Assembly: GCA_016870395.1 (NCBI GenBank)
Contig: VGBT01000016.1
Location: 1 to 56,433 of the forward strand
DNA: 56,433 nt
Direction: 5' to 3'
Source of the DNA: Actinomycetota bacterium
Lineage (GTDB): Bacteria > Actinomycetota > Acidimicrobiia > IMCC26256 > JAENVU01
Under the pieces are notes generated by a model. It saw nothing but the letters and a program-made list of their open reading frames with translations, was not told the DNA's origin and searched no databases. Below, piece by piece: positions 26,238 to 33,922 of this stretch. Numbering within the stretch: the stretch's first letter is position 1; every line of letters starts with the position of its first letter. A program made the position numbers and the translations under genes.

Positions 26238-26884
26238 GCAGCGACGCTGCGGCTCGTGTGAACCTCTGGGTGAACCCGGAGCACGCGCGCCGGTACCTCG
26301 GGGAGCGGGCGACGATCCCGCACCAGGTCGAGGCGATGGCGGCGCTTGCCGAGTTCGTCCCCGGGTCGGTCAAACGCGCGCTGGACCTCGGCACCGGTGA
26401 CGGCATCGCCATGGCGCTCGTGCTCGACCTCCGTCCTGGTGCGACCGGCGTCGCGGCCGACTTCTCCGAGGAGATGCTCGGCCGCGCCCGGTCCCGGTTC
26501 GCGGGCGCGCCAGTCGAAGTCGTGCGCCACGATCTCGACGAGCCGCTACCGGAGGCGTGGGGCGAGTTCGACCTGGTGCTGAGCAGCTTCGCGATCCACC
26601 ACGTCCCGCACGAGCGCAAGGCCGCGCTCGCCGGCGAGGTCTTCGAGCGGCTCTTGCCCGGGGGGACGTTCCTCAACCTCGAGCACGTGGCGTCGCCGAG
26701 CGAGCGGCTCCACGACGAGTTCCTCGCGTCGATGGGCCGGACGCCGGTCGACGACGACCCGTCCAACATCCTCGCCCCCGTCGAGGCTCAGCTCGAGTGG
26801 CTGCGGAGCGCGGGATTCACCGACGTCGACTGCCACTGGAAGTGGCGCGAGCTAGCGCTCCTGGCGGGCCGAAGCCCGATCTGA
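26234..26884 (+). CDS. Class I SAM-dependent methyltransferase
   Basis: 216 residues from GTG 26234, translationally coupled to leuA. Motif I RALDLGTGDGIAMALVL, motif II-like ATGVAADFSEEMLGRAR, motif IV FDLVLSSFAIHHVPHERKA and LLPGGTFLNLEHV. The head VNLWVNPEHARRYLGER resembles Actinobacterial class I methyltransferases of unknown substrate. Its place in the leuA transcript means it should follow leucine-dependent attenuation, although no role in leucine synthesis is known. Confidence 0.82.
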   Translation: MSSDAAARVNLWVNPEHARRYLGERATIPHQVEAMAALAEFVPGSVKRALDLGTGDGIAMALVLDLRPGATGVAADFSEEMLGRARSRFAGAPVEVVRHDLDEPLPEAWGEFDLVLSSFAIHHVPHERKAALAGEVFERLLPGGTFLNLEHVASPSERLHDEFLASMGRTPVDDDPSNILAPVEAQLEWLRSAGFTDVDCHWKWRELALLAGRSPI

Positions 26885-26978
26885 GCGGTTGCGACGACGC
26901 CTGCCGCTCGGTCGGCTCGGGCCGGTGCTCAGGGTGTGAACATCCTCGGCCCGGACCGCTCAGCGAATGCCAGTCGCT

Positions 26979-27005
26979 TCAGGTTTCCTGGCCGGCTGCC
27001 GATCC
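26979..27005 (+). promoter_or_regulatory. Sigma-28 (FliA/SigD)-like promoter
   Basis: TCAGGTTT (26979-26986), an 11-bp spacer and GCCGATCC (26998-27005). The flagellar-type sigma consensus is TAAAGTTT-N11-GCCGATAA, so 12 of 16 positions match with exact spacing. It lies 42 bp before the ATG of the 42-residue gene and points towards it. Confidence 0.5.
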
Positions 27006-27047
27006 CACCCCCGGACCGCACACGGACCGCGCCGCTGGGAGGCAGCC

Positions 27048-27176
27048 ATGACCTGTCACGAGTTCCTCACGTACCTCTTCGACCGAGAGCAGACCAAGGA
27101 GCTCGCCGTAGAGCTCGCTTTCGCGATCGACGAGGCGCTCCTCGCACAACGCCGCCAGCTCGCGATTCCCGCGTAG
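27048..27176 (+). CDS. Small protein of 42 residues
   Basis: ATG 27048 has a strong GGGAGG site eight bases upstream. The product (MTCHEFLTYLFDREQ then TKELAVELAFAIDEALL and ending LAIPA) is mostly helical and mildly acidic with one Cys. A longer in-frame start exists at 26967, but that segment is low in coding character and overlaps the putative promoter. No family recognised. The sigma-28-like promoter upstream hints at a link to motility or surface behaviour. Confidence 0.5.
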   Translation: MTCHEFLTYLFDREQTKELAVELAFAIDEALLAQRRQLAIPA

Positions 27177-27216
27177 CGATCTCCTTCCGCTGTCGCCGGG
27201 TGGCACGATCTGGCTC

Positions 27217-28065
27217 GTGGATGTGACCACAACCGTCGCGCTGCCGGGCTGGTACCGCGACCCGTGGGGTGTCGCCTGGTGGCGCTGGTGGGACGGCGCC
27301 GTGTGGACCGGGTACACGGAATCGTGGTTCGTGGCGCCTCGTCCCGCGCCGGCACATGTTCCGAAGCCGCCGATCCGTGCGGGCTGGACCGCGCTGCTCG
27401 GCATGGTGACCGGTCTCGGGTGCTCCATCGCCGCAGGCGCGATCCTGATCGTGGCCGGCGCCGACACGAATGGCGCGATCGTCCTGCTCGGCTCCACCGC
27501 GTGCCTGTGGGCTGGGCTGCTCGGCGCGTGCGTGATCGCCGTGCGCCGGAAGGGCACCGGGAGCCTGCGGGACCTCGGCCTCCTGCGGTTCCGTTGGGTC
27601 GATGCTGCGCTCGGGCTCGGCTTCGGTACCGCGCTGGTGTTCGTCGTGGGTGGGCTCGCCCAGGTCATTGAGGTGCTCGCACCCGAGATCCTCCCGCACG
27701 GGCGCGGCGAGCGCTCCGACCCCTTCACAAACGACAGTGGCTTCGCGATCGCGGTGATCGTGCTGATCGCGGTGGTCGGCGCCCCGTTCTTCGAGGAGCT
27801 CTTCTTCCGGGGGCTGGTGCAGGGCACGTTCGTGGCCAGCCGGGGGGTCGCGGTCGGCGTCGTGCTCCAGGCGATGCTGTTCGGCGTCGTCCACATGACC
27901 TTCGACGGCGGTTGGGGCAACGTCGGGGTCTTCCTGATGATCCTCGTCGTCGGGCTCGCGCTCGGCGTGATCCGGTTCGGGTTCAAGCGCCTCGGGCCCG
28001 GGATGTTCACGCACGCGACGTACAACGCGATCGTCGTCGCCGTCGCGTTCGCCACGTGGCGTTGA
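27217..28065 (+). CDS. CPBP-family intramembrane metalloprotease with DUF2510 head
   Basis: 282 residues from GTG 27217. The first 40 residues (PGWYRDPWGVAWWRWWDGAV) are a DUF2510 motif, often fused to Actinobacterial membrane proteins. Six to seven TM segments follow. The CPBP/Abi motifs are present: FFEELFFRGLVQG (EExxxR), FGVVHMTFDGG and THATYNAI with the third-motif His/Asn. These proteins cleave substrates inside the membrane or act in bacteriocin immunity. The target is unknown. Ends just before the convergent leuD. Confidence 0.82.
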   Translation: MDVTTTVALPGWYRDPWGVAWWRWWDGAVWTGYTESWFVAPRPAPAHVPKPPIRAGWTALLGMVTGLGCSIAAGAILIVAGADTNGAIVLLGSTACLWAGLLGACVIAVRRKGTGSLRDLGLLRFRWVDAALGLGFGTALVFVVGGLAQVIEVLAPEILPHGRGERSDPFTNDSGFAIAVIVLIAVVGAPFFEELFFRGLVQGTFVASRGVAVGVVLQAMLFGVVHMTFDGGWGNVGVFLMILVVGLALGVIRFGFKRLGPGMFTHATYNAIVVAVAFATWR

Positions 28066-28092
28066 TCGGTGGGCGTCGATCAGGGGGGTTGG

Positions 28093-28689
28093 TCAGGAAG
28101 CGGTGCTCGGGAGCCAGCCGGGTCGCGTGTGCTCGTAGGTGCTGATCTCGAGTGCGTGCTGCTCGGTGATCCCGATGTCGTCGAGGCCGTGCACGAGTCG
28201 GTGCCGGGTGTGCTCGTCGAGGGCGAACGACTCGTCGAGGCCGATCGCCGGTACCGCGACGCGCCGGTCGGCAACGTCGATCACGATCTCCGTGGAGGCG
28301 TCGTCTTCCACGGCCCGCATGATCCGCTCCACGACTCCCTGGTCGACCGTCACCGGCACCAGCCCCGTCTTCGTGGCGTTGTTGCGGAAGATGTCGGCGA
28401 AGCGCGACGAGATCACCGCGCGGAACCCGTAGTCCTGCAGCGCCCAGACGGCGTGCTCGCGCGACGAGCCGGTGCCGAAGTTGGGCCCGGTGACGAGGAT
28501 CGTGGCCCCGTCGTAGCGTGAGACGTTGAGGACGAAGTCGGAACGCTCACGCCACTCGGAGAAGAGGCCTTCACCGAACCCGGTCCGTTCGACGCGCTTG
28601 AGCCAGTCGGACGGGATGATCTGGTCGGTGTCGACGTCGGAGCGGTCGAGCGGGACCCCACGGCCGACGATCTCGGTGACGGCTTCCAT
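28093..28689 (-). CDS. leuD: 3-isopropylmalate dehydratase, small subunit
   Basis: 198 residues. The swivel domain has VPLDRSDVDTDQIIPSDWLK, the substrate-recognition segment GPNFGTGSSREHAVWALQDY, and FRNNATKTGLVPV. Together with LeuC it isomerises 2- to 3-isopropylmalate. The ATG at 28689 overlaps the leuC stop codon by one base (TGATG), so the subunits are translationally coupled. Confidence 0.95.
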   Translation of the reverse strand: MEAVTEIVGRGVPLDRSDVDTDQIIPSDWLKRVERTGFGEGLFSEWRERSDFVLNVSRYDGATILVTGPNFGTGSSREHAVWALQDYGFRAVISSRFADIFRNNATKTGLVPVTVDQGVVERIMRAVEDDASTEIVIDVADRRVAVPAIGLDESFALDEHTRHRLVHGLDDIGITEQHALEISTYEHTRPGWLPSTAS

Positions 28690-30089
28690 CAGTCCAGGTC
28701 CTCCGGGGTGGCGAAGCGGCCCGCGATCGCGGTTGCGGCCGCGACGGCGGGTGAGACGAGATGGGTACGGCCGCCCTTGCCTTGACGGCCCTCGAAGTTC
28801 CGGTTGCTGGTGCTCGCGCAGCGCTCGCCGGCCGTGAGCTTGTCGGGGTTCATCGCGAGGCACATCGAGCAGCCCGGCTCGCGCCAGTCGAACCCCGCGG
28901 CGCGAAAGACCCGGTCGAGCCCCTCGGCCTCGGCCTGCGCCTTGACCGCGAACGACCCGGGCACGACGAGCGTGCGGACACCGTCTCTCACCCGGCGGCC
29001 CTGCGCCACCGCCGCGGCGGCCCGGAGGTCCTCGATGCGCGAGTTGGTGCAGGAGCCGATGAACACGGTGTCGACGGCGATCTCGCGGATCGGCGTGCCG
29101 GCGGCGAGGCCCATGTACTGGAGCGCCCGCGTGGCCGACTCGCGTTGGCCGAGGTCGTCGAAGGAGTCGGGATCGGGGACGGCCGCGTCGATGGTGGTCA
29201 CCTGACCGGGGTTGGTGCCCCACGTGACGCTCGGCCGGAGTGCCGCGGCTTCGAGCACGACCTCCCGGTCGAAGGTGGCGCCGTCGTCGGTGACGAGCGC
29301 GCGCCAGTCGTCGAGCGCCTGTTCCCACGCGGCGCCGGTGGGGGCGAAGGGCCGTCCCTCGAGGTAGGCGAACGTGGTGTCGTCGGGTGCGACGAGCCCG
29401 GCGCGCGCGCCGGCCTCGATCGACATGTTGCAGACCGTCATCCGTGCTTCCATCGAGAGGCCGAGGATCGCGGAGCCCCGGTACTCGATGACGGAGCCGA
29501 TGCCACCGCCGGTGCCCAGTCGCCCGATGATCGCGAGCACCACGTCCTTCGCGGTGACGCCGGCGGGAAGGTCGCCGTCGACCGTGACCGCCATCGTCCC
29601 CGGGCGCTGCTGGGGGAGCGTCTGGGTGGCCAGGACGTGCTCGACCTCGCTCGTGCCGATGCCGAAGGCGAGCGCGCCGAGCGCCCCGTGGGTCGAGGTG
29701 TGGCTGTCGCCGCACACGATCGTCATCCCCGGCTGGGTGAGGCCCTGCTCGGGGCCGATCACGTGGACGATGCCCTGTCCGGGGTCGCCCATGCCGTAGC
29801 AGCGGATCCCGAGCTCGGCGCAGTTGGCGGCGAGCACCTCGATCTGACGGCGGGAGGTCGGGTCCTCGATGCCCCGCTCGAGCCCGGCGGTGGGGACGTT
29901 GTGGTCCATGGTCGCGACGGTCAGGTCGGGTCGGCGCACCCGGCGCCCGTTGAGCCGGAGGCCGTCGAACGCCTGCGGGGAGGTGACCTCGTGGACGAGG
30001 TGCAGGTCGATGTAGAGCAGGTCGGGTTCGCCCGCGGCTCGATGGACGACGTGGCGCTCCCAGATCTTCTCGCTGAGGGTCTGGCGCAT
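28689..30089 (-). CDS. leuC: 3-isopropylmalate dehydratase, large subunit
   Basis: 466 residues of the aconitase family. The [4Fe-4S] ligands are seen as Cys in [13 protein letters not shown]-type context ([20 protein letters not shown]), in [13 protein letters not shown] and in [14 protein letters not shown]. Catalytic region MDHNVPT near residue 80. Acts with LeuD in leucine synthesis. No leader peptide or terminator is visible in the 158 bp upstream, unlike leuA and leuB. It is transcribed away from the regulator at 30248, with which it shares the intergenic region. Confidence 0.95.
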   Translation of the reverse strand: MRQTLSEKIWERHVVHRAAGEPDLLYIDLHLVHEVTSPQAFDGLRLNGRRVRRPDLTVATMDHNVPTAGLERGIEDPTSRRQIEVLAANCAELGIRCYGMGDPGQGIVHVIGPEQGLTQPGMTIVCGDSHTSTHGALGALAFGIGTSEVEHVLATQTLPQQRPGTMAVTVDGDLPAGVTAKDVVLAIIGRLGTGGGIGSVIEYRGSAILGLSMEARMTVCNMSIEAGARAGLVAPDDTTFAYLEGRPFAPTGAAWEQALDDWRALVTDDGATFDREVVLEAAALRPSVTWGTNPGQVTTIDAAVPDPDSFDDLGQRESATRALQYMGLAAGTPIREIAVDTVFIGSCTNSRIEDLRAAAAVAQGRRVRDGVRTLVVPGSFAVKAQAEAEGLDRVFRAAGFDWREPGCSMCLAMNPDKLTAGERCASTSNRNFEGRQGKGGRTHLVSPAVAAATAIAGRFATPEDLD

Positions 30090-30197
30090 CGTGGGGATCT
30101 CCGGGACATCGGCTCGGGGCGTGAGGTGGAGGGCTCAGGATACGAGAGCGGGCCTCGCTCCCTCGACGGGAACGGCCGGATGGCGCGGCAGCGATGG

Positions 30198-30240
30198 TTC
30201 ACGTCGGCGTAACAATCCCGAAATCTGGCCGCCGTACGGT
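30198..30240 (+). promoter_or_regulatory. GlnR-like box and -10 ahead of the regulator/antiporter-GlnD genes
   Basis: TTCAC (30198-30202), N6, GTAAC (30209-30213), N6, GAAAT (30220-30224), N10, TACGGT (30235-30240). GTAAC-N6-GAAAT fits the gTnAC-N6-GAAAc unit recognised by GlnR in Actinobacteria. The same elements at the same spacing occur before the ammonium transporter at 52610-52652. The ATG follows the -10 by 7 bp, so the transcript is probably leaderless. Confidence 0.55.
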
Positions 30241-30247
30241 GCCCGTC

Positions 30248-30754
30248 ATGGCCGTCGTCCTGGTGCGTTGGCCGGAGCAGGCCGAGCGACTGGGCCCCTT
30301 GCGGCAAGCCTTGACCCCCCGTCTGCTGCTGGTCGCACCCGACGTCTTGGCGCCCGCACCGGTCGACCCGCTCGAGGACTGGGTGCGCCTCCCCGCCGCC
30401 GACGGCGACGTGCGCGCCCGGCTCGCGACCCTCGAGGCCCGTGCCGCCGCCGCCTCACCGCTGCCCACGATCGACGACGACGGGATCCTGCGCTTCCGCG
30501 ACGGCTGGGTTCCGCTCTCGCCGGTGGAGCGCGGGCTCGCGCAGGCCCTCGTCGAGCGGTACGGCGCGGTGGTCGGGCGGGAGGTGCTGTCACGCCGGGC
30601 ATGGCCGTGCGGCGCGCCCACCCGGAACGCGCTGGACGTGCACATCCTGCGACTGCGACGCCGGATCGCGACCGTCGGGCTCGAGGTCCGCACGGTGCGA
30701 TCGCGGGGCTACCTCCTCCAGGTCGCGACGGTCGCCGTCGACCTGGCTCGCTGA
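30248..30754 (+). CDS. Winged-helix regulator with vestigial receiver (GlnR-like build)
   Basis: 168 residues. The C-terminal half is an OmpR-type DNA-binding domain: WVPLSPVERGLAQALVERY, GREVLSRRAWP, LDVHILRLRRRIATVG and VRTVRSRGYLLQV. The N-terminal 75 residues are a shortened, phosphorylation-incompetent receiver-like region with RLLLVAPDVLAP and VRARLATLEARA and no acidic pocket. GlnR has the same plan, but with a full-length atypical receiver. It ends 6 bp before the antiporter-GlnD fusion, so the two form one unit. Inference: it may regulate this locus and nitrogen genes; a direct GlnR orthologue is not proven. Confidence 0.65.
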   Translation: MAVVLVRWPEQAERLGPLRQALTPRLLLVAPDVLAPAPVDPLEDWVRLPAADGDVRARLATLEARAAAASPLPTIDDDGILRFRDGWVPLSPVERGLAQALVERYGAVVGREVLSRRAWPCGAPTRNALDVHILRLRRRIATVGLEVRTVRSRGYLLQVATVAVDLAR

Positions 30755-30760
30755 GCGCTC

Positions 30761-33466
30761 GTGCCAGTGAGCGTCAGCGAGATCCTCCTCGACATCCTGA
30801 TCGTCCTCGTGGCCGCAAAGCTCGCGGCCGAGGTCGCCGAGCGCCTCGGTGTCCCCGCGGTCGTCGGCGAGATCACGGCCGGGGTGTTGATCGGCCCCTC
30901 GGTGCTCGGCATGGTGGGCTCCACCGAGGTGCTCGAGGTTCTCGGTGAGCTCGGGGTGATCCTGCTGCTCCTCCAGGTCGGCCTGGAGATGGACGTGCGC
31001 GACCTGGCTGCCGTCGGTCGTGCCTCGATGACCGTGGCGGTGATCGGCGTCGTGCTGCCGATGGCCGGCGGGATCGGAGTCGCCGTCGCGTTCGGCGAGT
31101 CCTCCGACGTCGCGCTGTTCGTCGGAGCGGCCCTCGCGGCGACGAGCGTGGGAATCACCGCGCGGGTCTTCAGTGACCTGCGCGCGCTGTCGTCGGTGGA
31201 GGCCCGCACCGTGCTCGGCGCCGCGGTGGCCGACGACGTGCTCGGGCTCGTGATCCTCACCGTCGTCGTGCGCATCGCCACAGAGGGCGGTGTGTCGCTG
31301 CTCACCGTTCTGGGCATCGTCGGCGTCGCGGTCGGCTTCCTCGTGGTCACGGTCGCGCTCGGCGGCCGGATCGCGCCGCCGTTGTTCGAGTTCGTGCAAC
31401 GAAACGCGCGCTCGGCCGGCACCTTGGTCGCGCTCGCCTTGGCGTTCACACTCGCGTTCGCGCAGCTGGCCGAGGCCGCGAAGCTGGCTCCGATCGTCGG
31501 TGCGTTCGTCGCGGGACTCGCGCTCTCGCGCAGCGACCAACGGGAACGCATCGAGCGCGAGCTCGCACCGGTCGGTCACCTCTTCATCCCTGTGTTCTTC
31601 CTCGGCATCGGGATCGCGGTCGACGTCGGGTCGTTCGTCGACGGCGAGGTGCTCGCCGTCGCGGGCGCGCTCCTCGTGGTCGCGGTGATCGGCAAGCTCG
31701 TGGCCGGGACAGGAGCGATCGGGGCCCCGGGCGATCGGTGGGTCATCGGGCTCGGGATGCTGCCCCGGGGCGAGGTCGGGCTCATCTTCGCGACGATCGG
31801 GCTGCAGCGCGGGGTGCTCGACGACTCCCTCTATGCCGCGCTCCTGCTCGTGGTCCTCGCCACGACGCTCATGACCCCGTCGCTGCTGCGGCGCCGGATG
31901 GCCCGGGTGCGTGGCGCGGCCGCGCCGGTGGTTGCCGAGCCCATGCCCGAAGCCGGGTGGTTGTGGGTCGACGACGGCGTGGTGGACCTCGTTGCCGAGC
32001 CGCCCGACCATGCCTTGCTGACGATCGCGCTCCAGGCCGCGGGCGCGATCACGGTGGGGGCGCGCCCGGGCCGCAGGCTGCTGGACCGGCTCGGCGCCAT
32101 CGGCCAGGAGATGCCCCGCTGGGACCCGGCCGCCACCGACCGGCTCTTCGAGGTCCTGGCCCGAGGCAACGAGCGCACGTGGCGCTTCCTCGAGACGACC
32201 GGTGTGCTCGAGCGGTCGCTTCCCGAGCTCGCGACGGCGGTCGAGCGGCGGCGGGCGGACCCGTACGTGCTCGACCCGAACCACGTGCTGCGCTTCGAGC
32301 TCGTGGATCGTGTCTGGGAGCTCGTCGCACGCGACGCCCGCGCGCGCGCGGCCCACGAGCACCTGTCGCATCCCGAGCGGTTGCTGCTCGCCGCGCTGGT
32401 GCTCGACGCCGCGGGCGACGGCGAGGACGCGGTGCCGCTGGCCCGCCGGCTGGTGCAGCGCCTCGACCTCGGCGCCGCGGTCGAGCAGGAGGTGGCTGCG
32501 CTCGTCGGCAACGCGGCGCTCCTGCGCGCGGCCGCCGGTCGCATCGACGGGTTGACGGAGGAGTCCGTTCTCCAGCTCGCCGCGCACCTGGAACGCACCG
32601 AGCTCGCCTGGGGCCTGTACCTCGTCGCCTTGGCTCTCGGTGACCTCGACACTGCCGGGCGGCACCGGCTGGACGAGCTCACCGACCTGGTGGTCGCGAC
32701 GCTCGAGCAGCCCACCCTCACCGGCCGTGACGCGCGCAACCTGGTGGAGCGGCGGCGCTCCGAGGCGATCCGGCTCGCTCGGGACGACGAACACGTGATC
32801 GACCGGATCATGCACGCCCCGCGCGCCTACGTGCTCACCCAGGACGCACCTGACATCGCGCGGCATGCCGCGCTCGTCGAGCCGCTCCCGCGACGCGGTC
32901 AGGTGCGCGTCGGGGTCCACGACGGTCCCGACGGCCGCGTCGTGGTCGACGTGGTCAGTCGGGACCGCCCCGGACTGCTCGCCACGGTCACCGGAGTGCT
33001 CGTGCGCGAAGGTCTCGAGGTAAACGACGCGCTGGTCGCGACATGGGGCGACGGCGGCGCGCTCGAGAGCTTCGTCGTCCGCGTCGCGGCCGGCACCGAG
33101 CCATCCGACGCGGACCGCCTCGCGACTGCAGTCGAGCATGCCCTCGGTACGCCGCTCGGGGCCCCGGAGAACCCCGAGGCGGAGGTGCGCTTCGACGACG
33201 CCGGGTCGCCCTGGTACACGGTCTGCGAGGTGCGCAGCCCGGACCGGCCCGGCCTGCTGCACCAGATCGCCGTGGGTCTCGCGGCCGCTGGGGCGAGCGT
33301 GCACTCCGCAAAGGTCGAGACCGTCGGCGGCGTCGCGGTCGACCGGTTCCACCTCACCGACGCGAACGGCGCCAAGCTCGGCGGCGAGCGGAAGGACGCG
33401 GTGCGCGCGGCGATCGTCGGTGGTGTCCGGTCCCGCCGTCGACTCCTCGGCCGCATCGCGGTGTGA
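30761..33466 (+). CDS. CPA2 cation:proton antiporter fused to the regulatory half of GlnD
   Basis: 901 residues. Residues 1 to about 390 are a 12-13 TM CPA2 exchanger: ERLGVPAVVGEITAGVLIGP, the conserved ADDVLGLVILTVVV with the ion-binding Asp pair, GAFVAGLALSRSDQRERIE, GIGIAVDVG and GMLPRGEVGLIFATIGL. From about 405 the sequence follows GlnD after its nucleotidyltransferase: a linker helix bundle with FLETTGVLERSLPELATAV, an HD-type region (about 504-680, DPNHVLRFELVDRVWELV) whose LHDIGKG motif is replaced by LDAAGDGED, and two ACT domains (about 725-800, SRDRPGLLATVTGVL; about 817-890, SPDRPGLLHQIAVGL). No nucleotidyltransferase is present. In GlnD the ACT domains sense glutamine, so ion exchange here may be gated by nitrogen status. 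Start GTG 30761; GTG 30767 is possible. Confidence 0.85.
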   Translation: MPVSVSEILLDILIVLVAAKLAAEVAERLGVPAVVGEITAGVLIGPSVLGMVGSTEVLEVLGELGVILLLLQVGLEMDVRDLAAVGRASMTVAVIGVVLPMAGGIGVAVAFGESSDVALFVGAALAATSVGITARVFSDLRALSSVEARTVLGAAVADDVLGLVILTVVVRIATEGGVSLLTVLGIVGVAVGFLVVTVALGGRIAPPLFEFVQRNARSAGTLVALALAFTLAFAQLAEAAKLAPIVGAFVAGLALSRSDQRERIERELAPVGHLFIPVFFLGIGIAVDVGSFVDGEVLAVAGALLVVAVIGKLVAGTGAIGAPGDRWVIGLGMLPRGEVGLIFATIGLQRGVLDDSLYAALLLVVLATTLMTPSLLRRRMARVRGAAAPVVAEPMPEAGWLWVDDGVVDLVAEPPDHALLTIALQAAGAITVGARPGRRLLDRLGAIGQEMPRWDPAATDRLFEVLARGNERTWRFLETTGVLERSLPELATAVERRRADPYVLDPNHVLRFELVDRVWELVARDARARAAHEHLSHPERLLLAALVLDAAGDGEDAVPLARRLVQRLDLGAAVEQEVAALVGNAALLRAAAGRIDGLTEESVLQLAAHLERTELAWGLYLVALALGDLDTAGRHRLDELTDLVVATLEQPTLTGRDARNLVERRRSEAIRLARDDEHVIDRIMHAPRAYVLTQDAPDIARHAALVEPLPRRGQVRVGVHDGPDGRVVVDVVSRDRPGLLATVTGVLVREGLEVNDALVATWGDGGALESFVVRVAAGTEPSDADRLATAVEHALGTPLGAPENPEAEVRFDDAGSPWYTVCEVRSPDRPGLLHQIAVGLAAAGASVHSAKVETVGGVAVDRFHLTDANGAKLGGERKDAVRAAIVGGVRSRRRLLGRIAV

Positions 33467-33491
33467 GTGACGGCGTCGCGGCCCCGGCGGC

Positions 33492-33922
33492 TCAGCGCAC
33501 CGGAAGGCGGACCGCGCGCCGCGCGGCGGAGAGCGTGGCCTCCACGGGGCCCGAGGTCTCGACCGTGGTGGCGCTCGGCCACGGATCGGCTCTTGCTGCC
33601 AACGCGCGCGCGATCTCCGGCGACGCGTCCGACGCGTCGGTGCCCGCGCGTGTGCGATCGGCGATCCGCGTCGCCATGACCGTCTCGGGTGCCTCGCAGC
33701 GCAGCTCGACGATGTCGGCCGCGGTCGCCTCCGCGAGCGCGGCCGCGTCGTCGCGCGCGGCGGCGGTACCCCACGATGCGTCGAGCACAACCGACTCGCC
33801 GCGGGCGAGCAGCATCCGGGCGCGGGCGAGCAGCTCCGCGTAGGTCGCGTCGGTCGTCCGCTCGGCGTAGATGCCCTCGCCGAGCGGCGTGGGCGCGTGC
33901 TCGGTGTGCGCGAGCCCGACGA
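33492..33922 (-). pseudogene. C-terminal remnant of an AAA/APH-type kinase (Rv2004c-like)
   Basis: Reads in one frame from the junction near 33922: GLAHTEHAPTPLGEGIYAE, TTDATYAELLARARMLL, ESVVLDASWGTAAARDD, LRCEAPETVMATRIADR, DASPEIARALAARADPWP, ending RRAVRLPVR. This is the last about 140 residues of the bifunctional phosphotransferase/ATP-binding protein family (about 500 residues when complete). The N-terminal APH domain and the P-loop are gone. It is joined directly to the CBS part of the M50 protease relic, as if by a deletion. In mycobacteria the Rv2004c homologue belongs to the DosR dormancy regulon. Confidence 0.7.

Noticed and set aside
28093-29715. 540-codon minus-strand frame fused upstream of leuD
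   Set aside because: Only the leuD part from 28689 is real; the rest is leuC read in the wrong frame.
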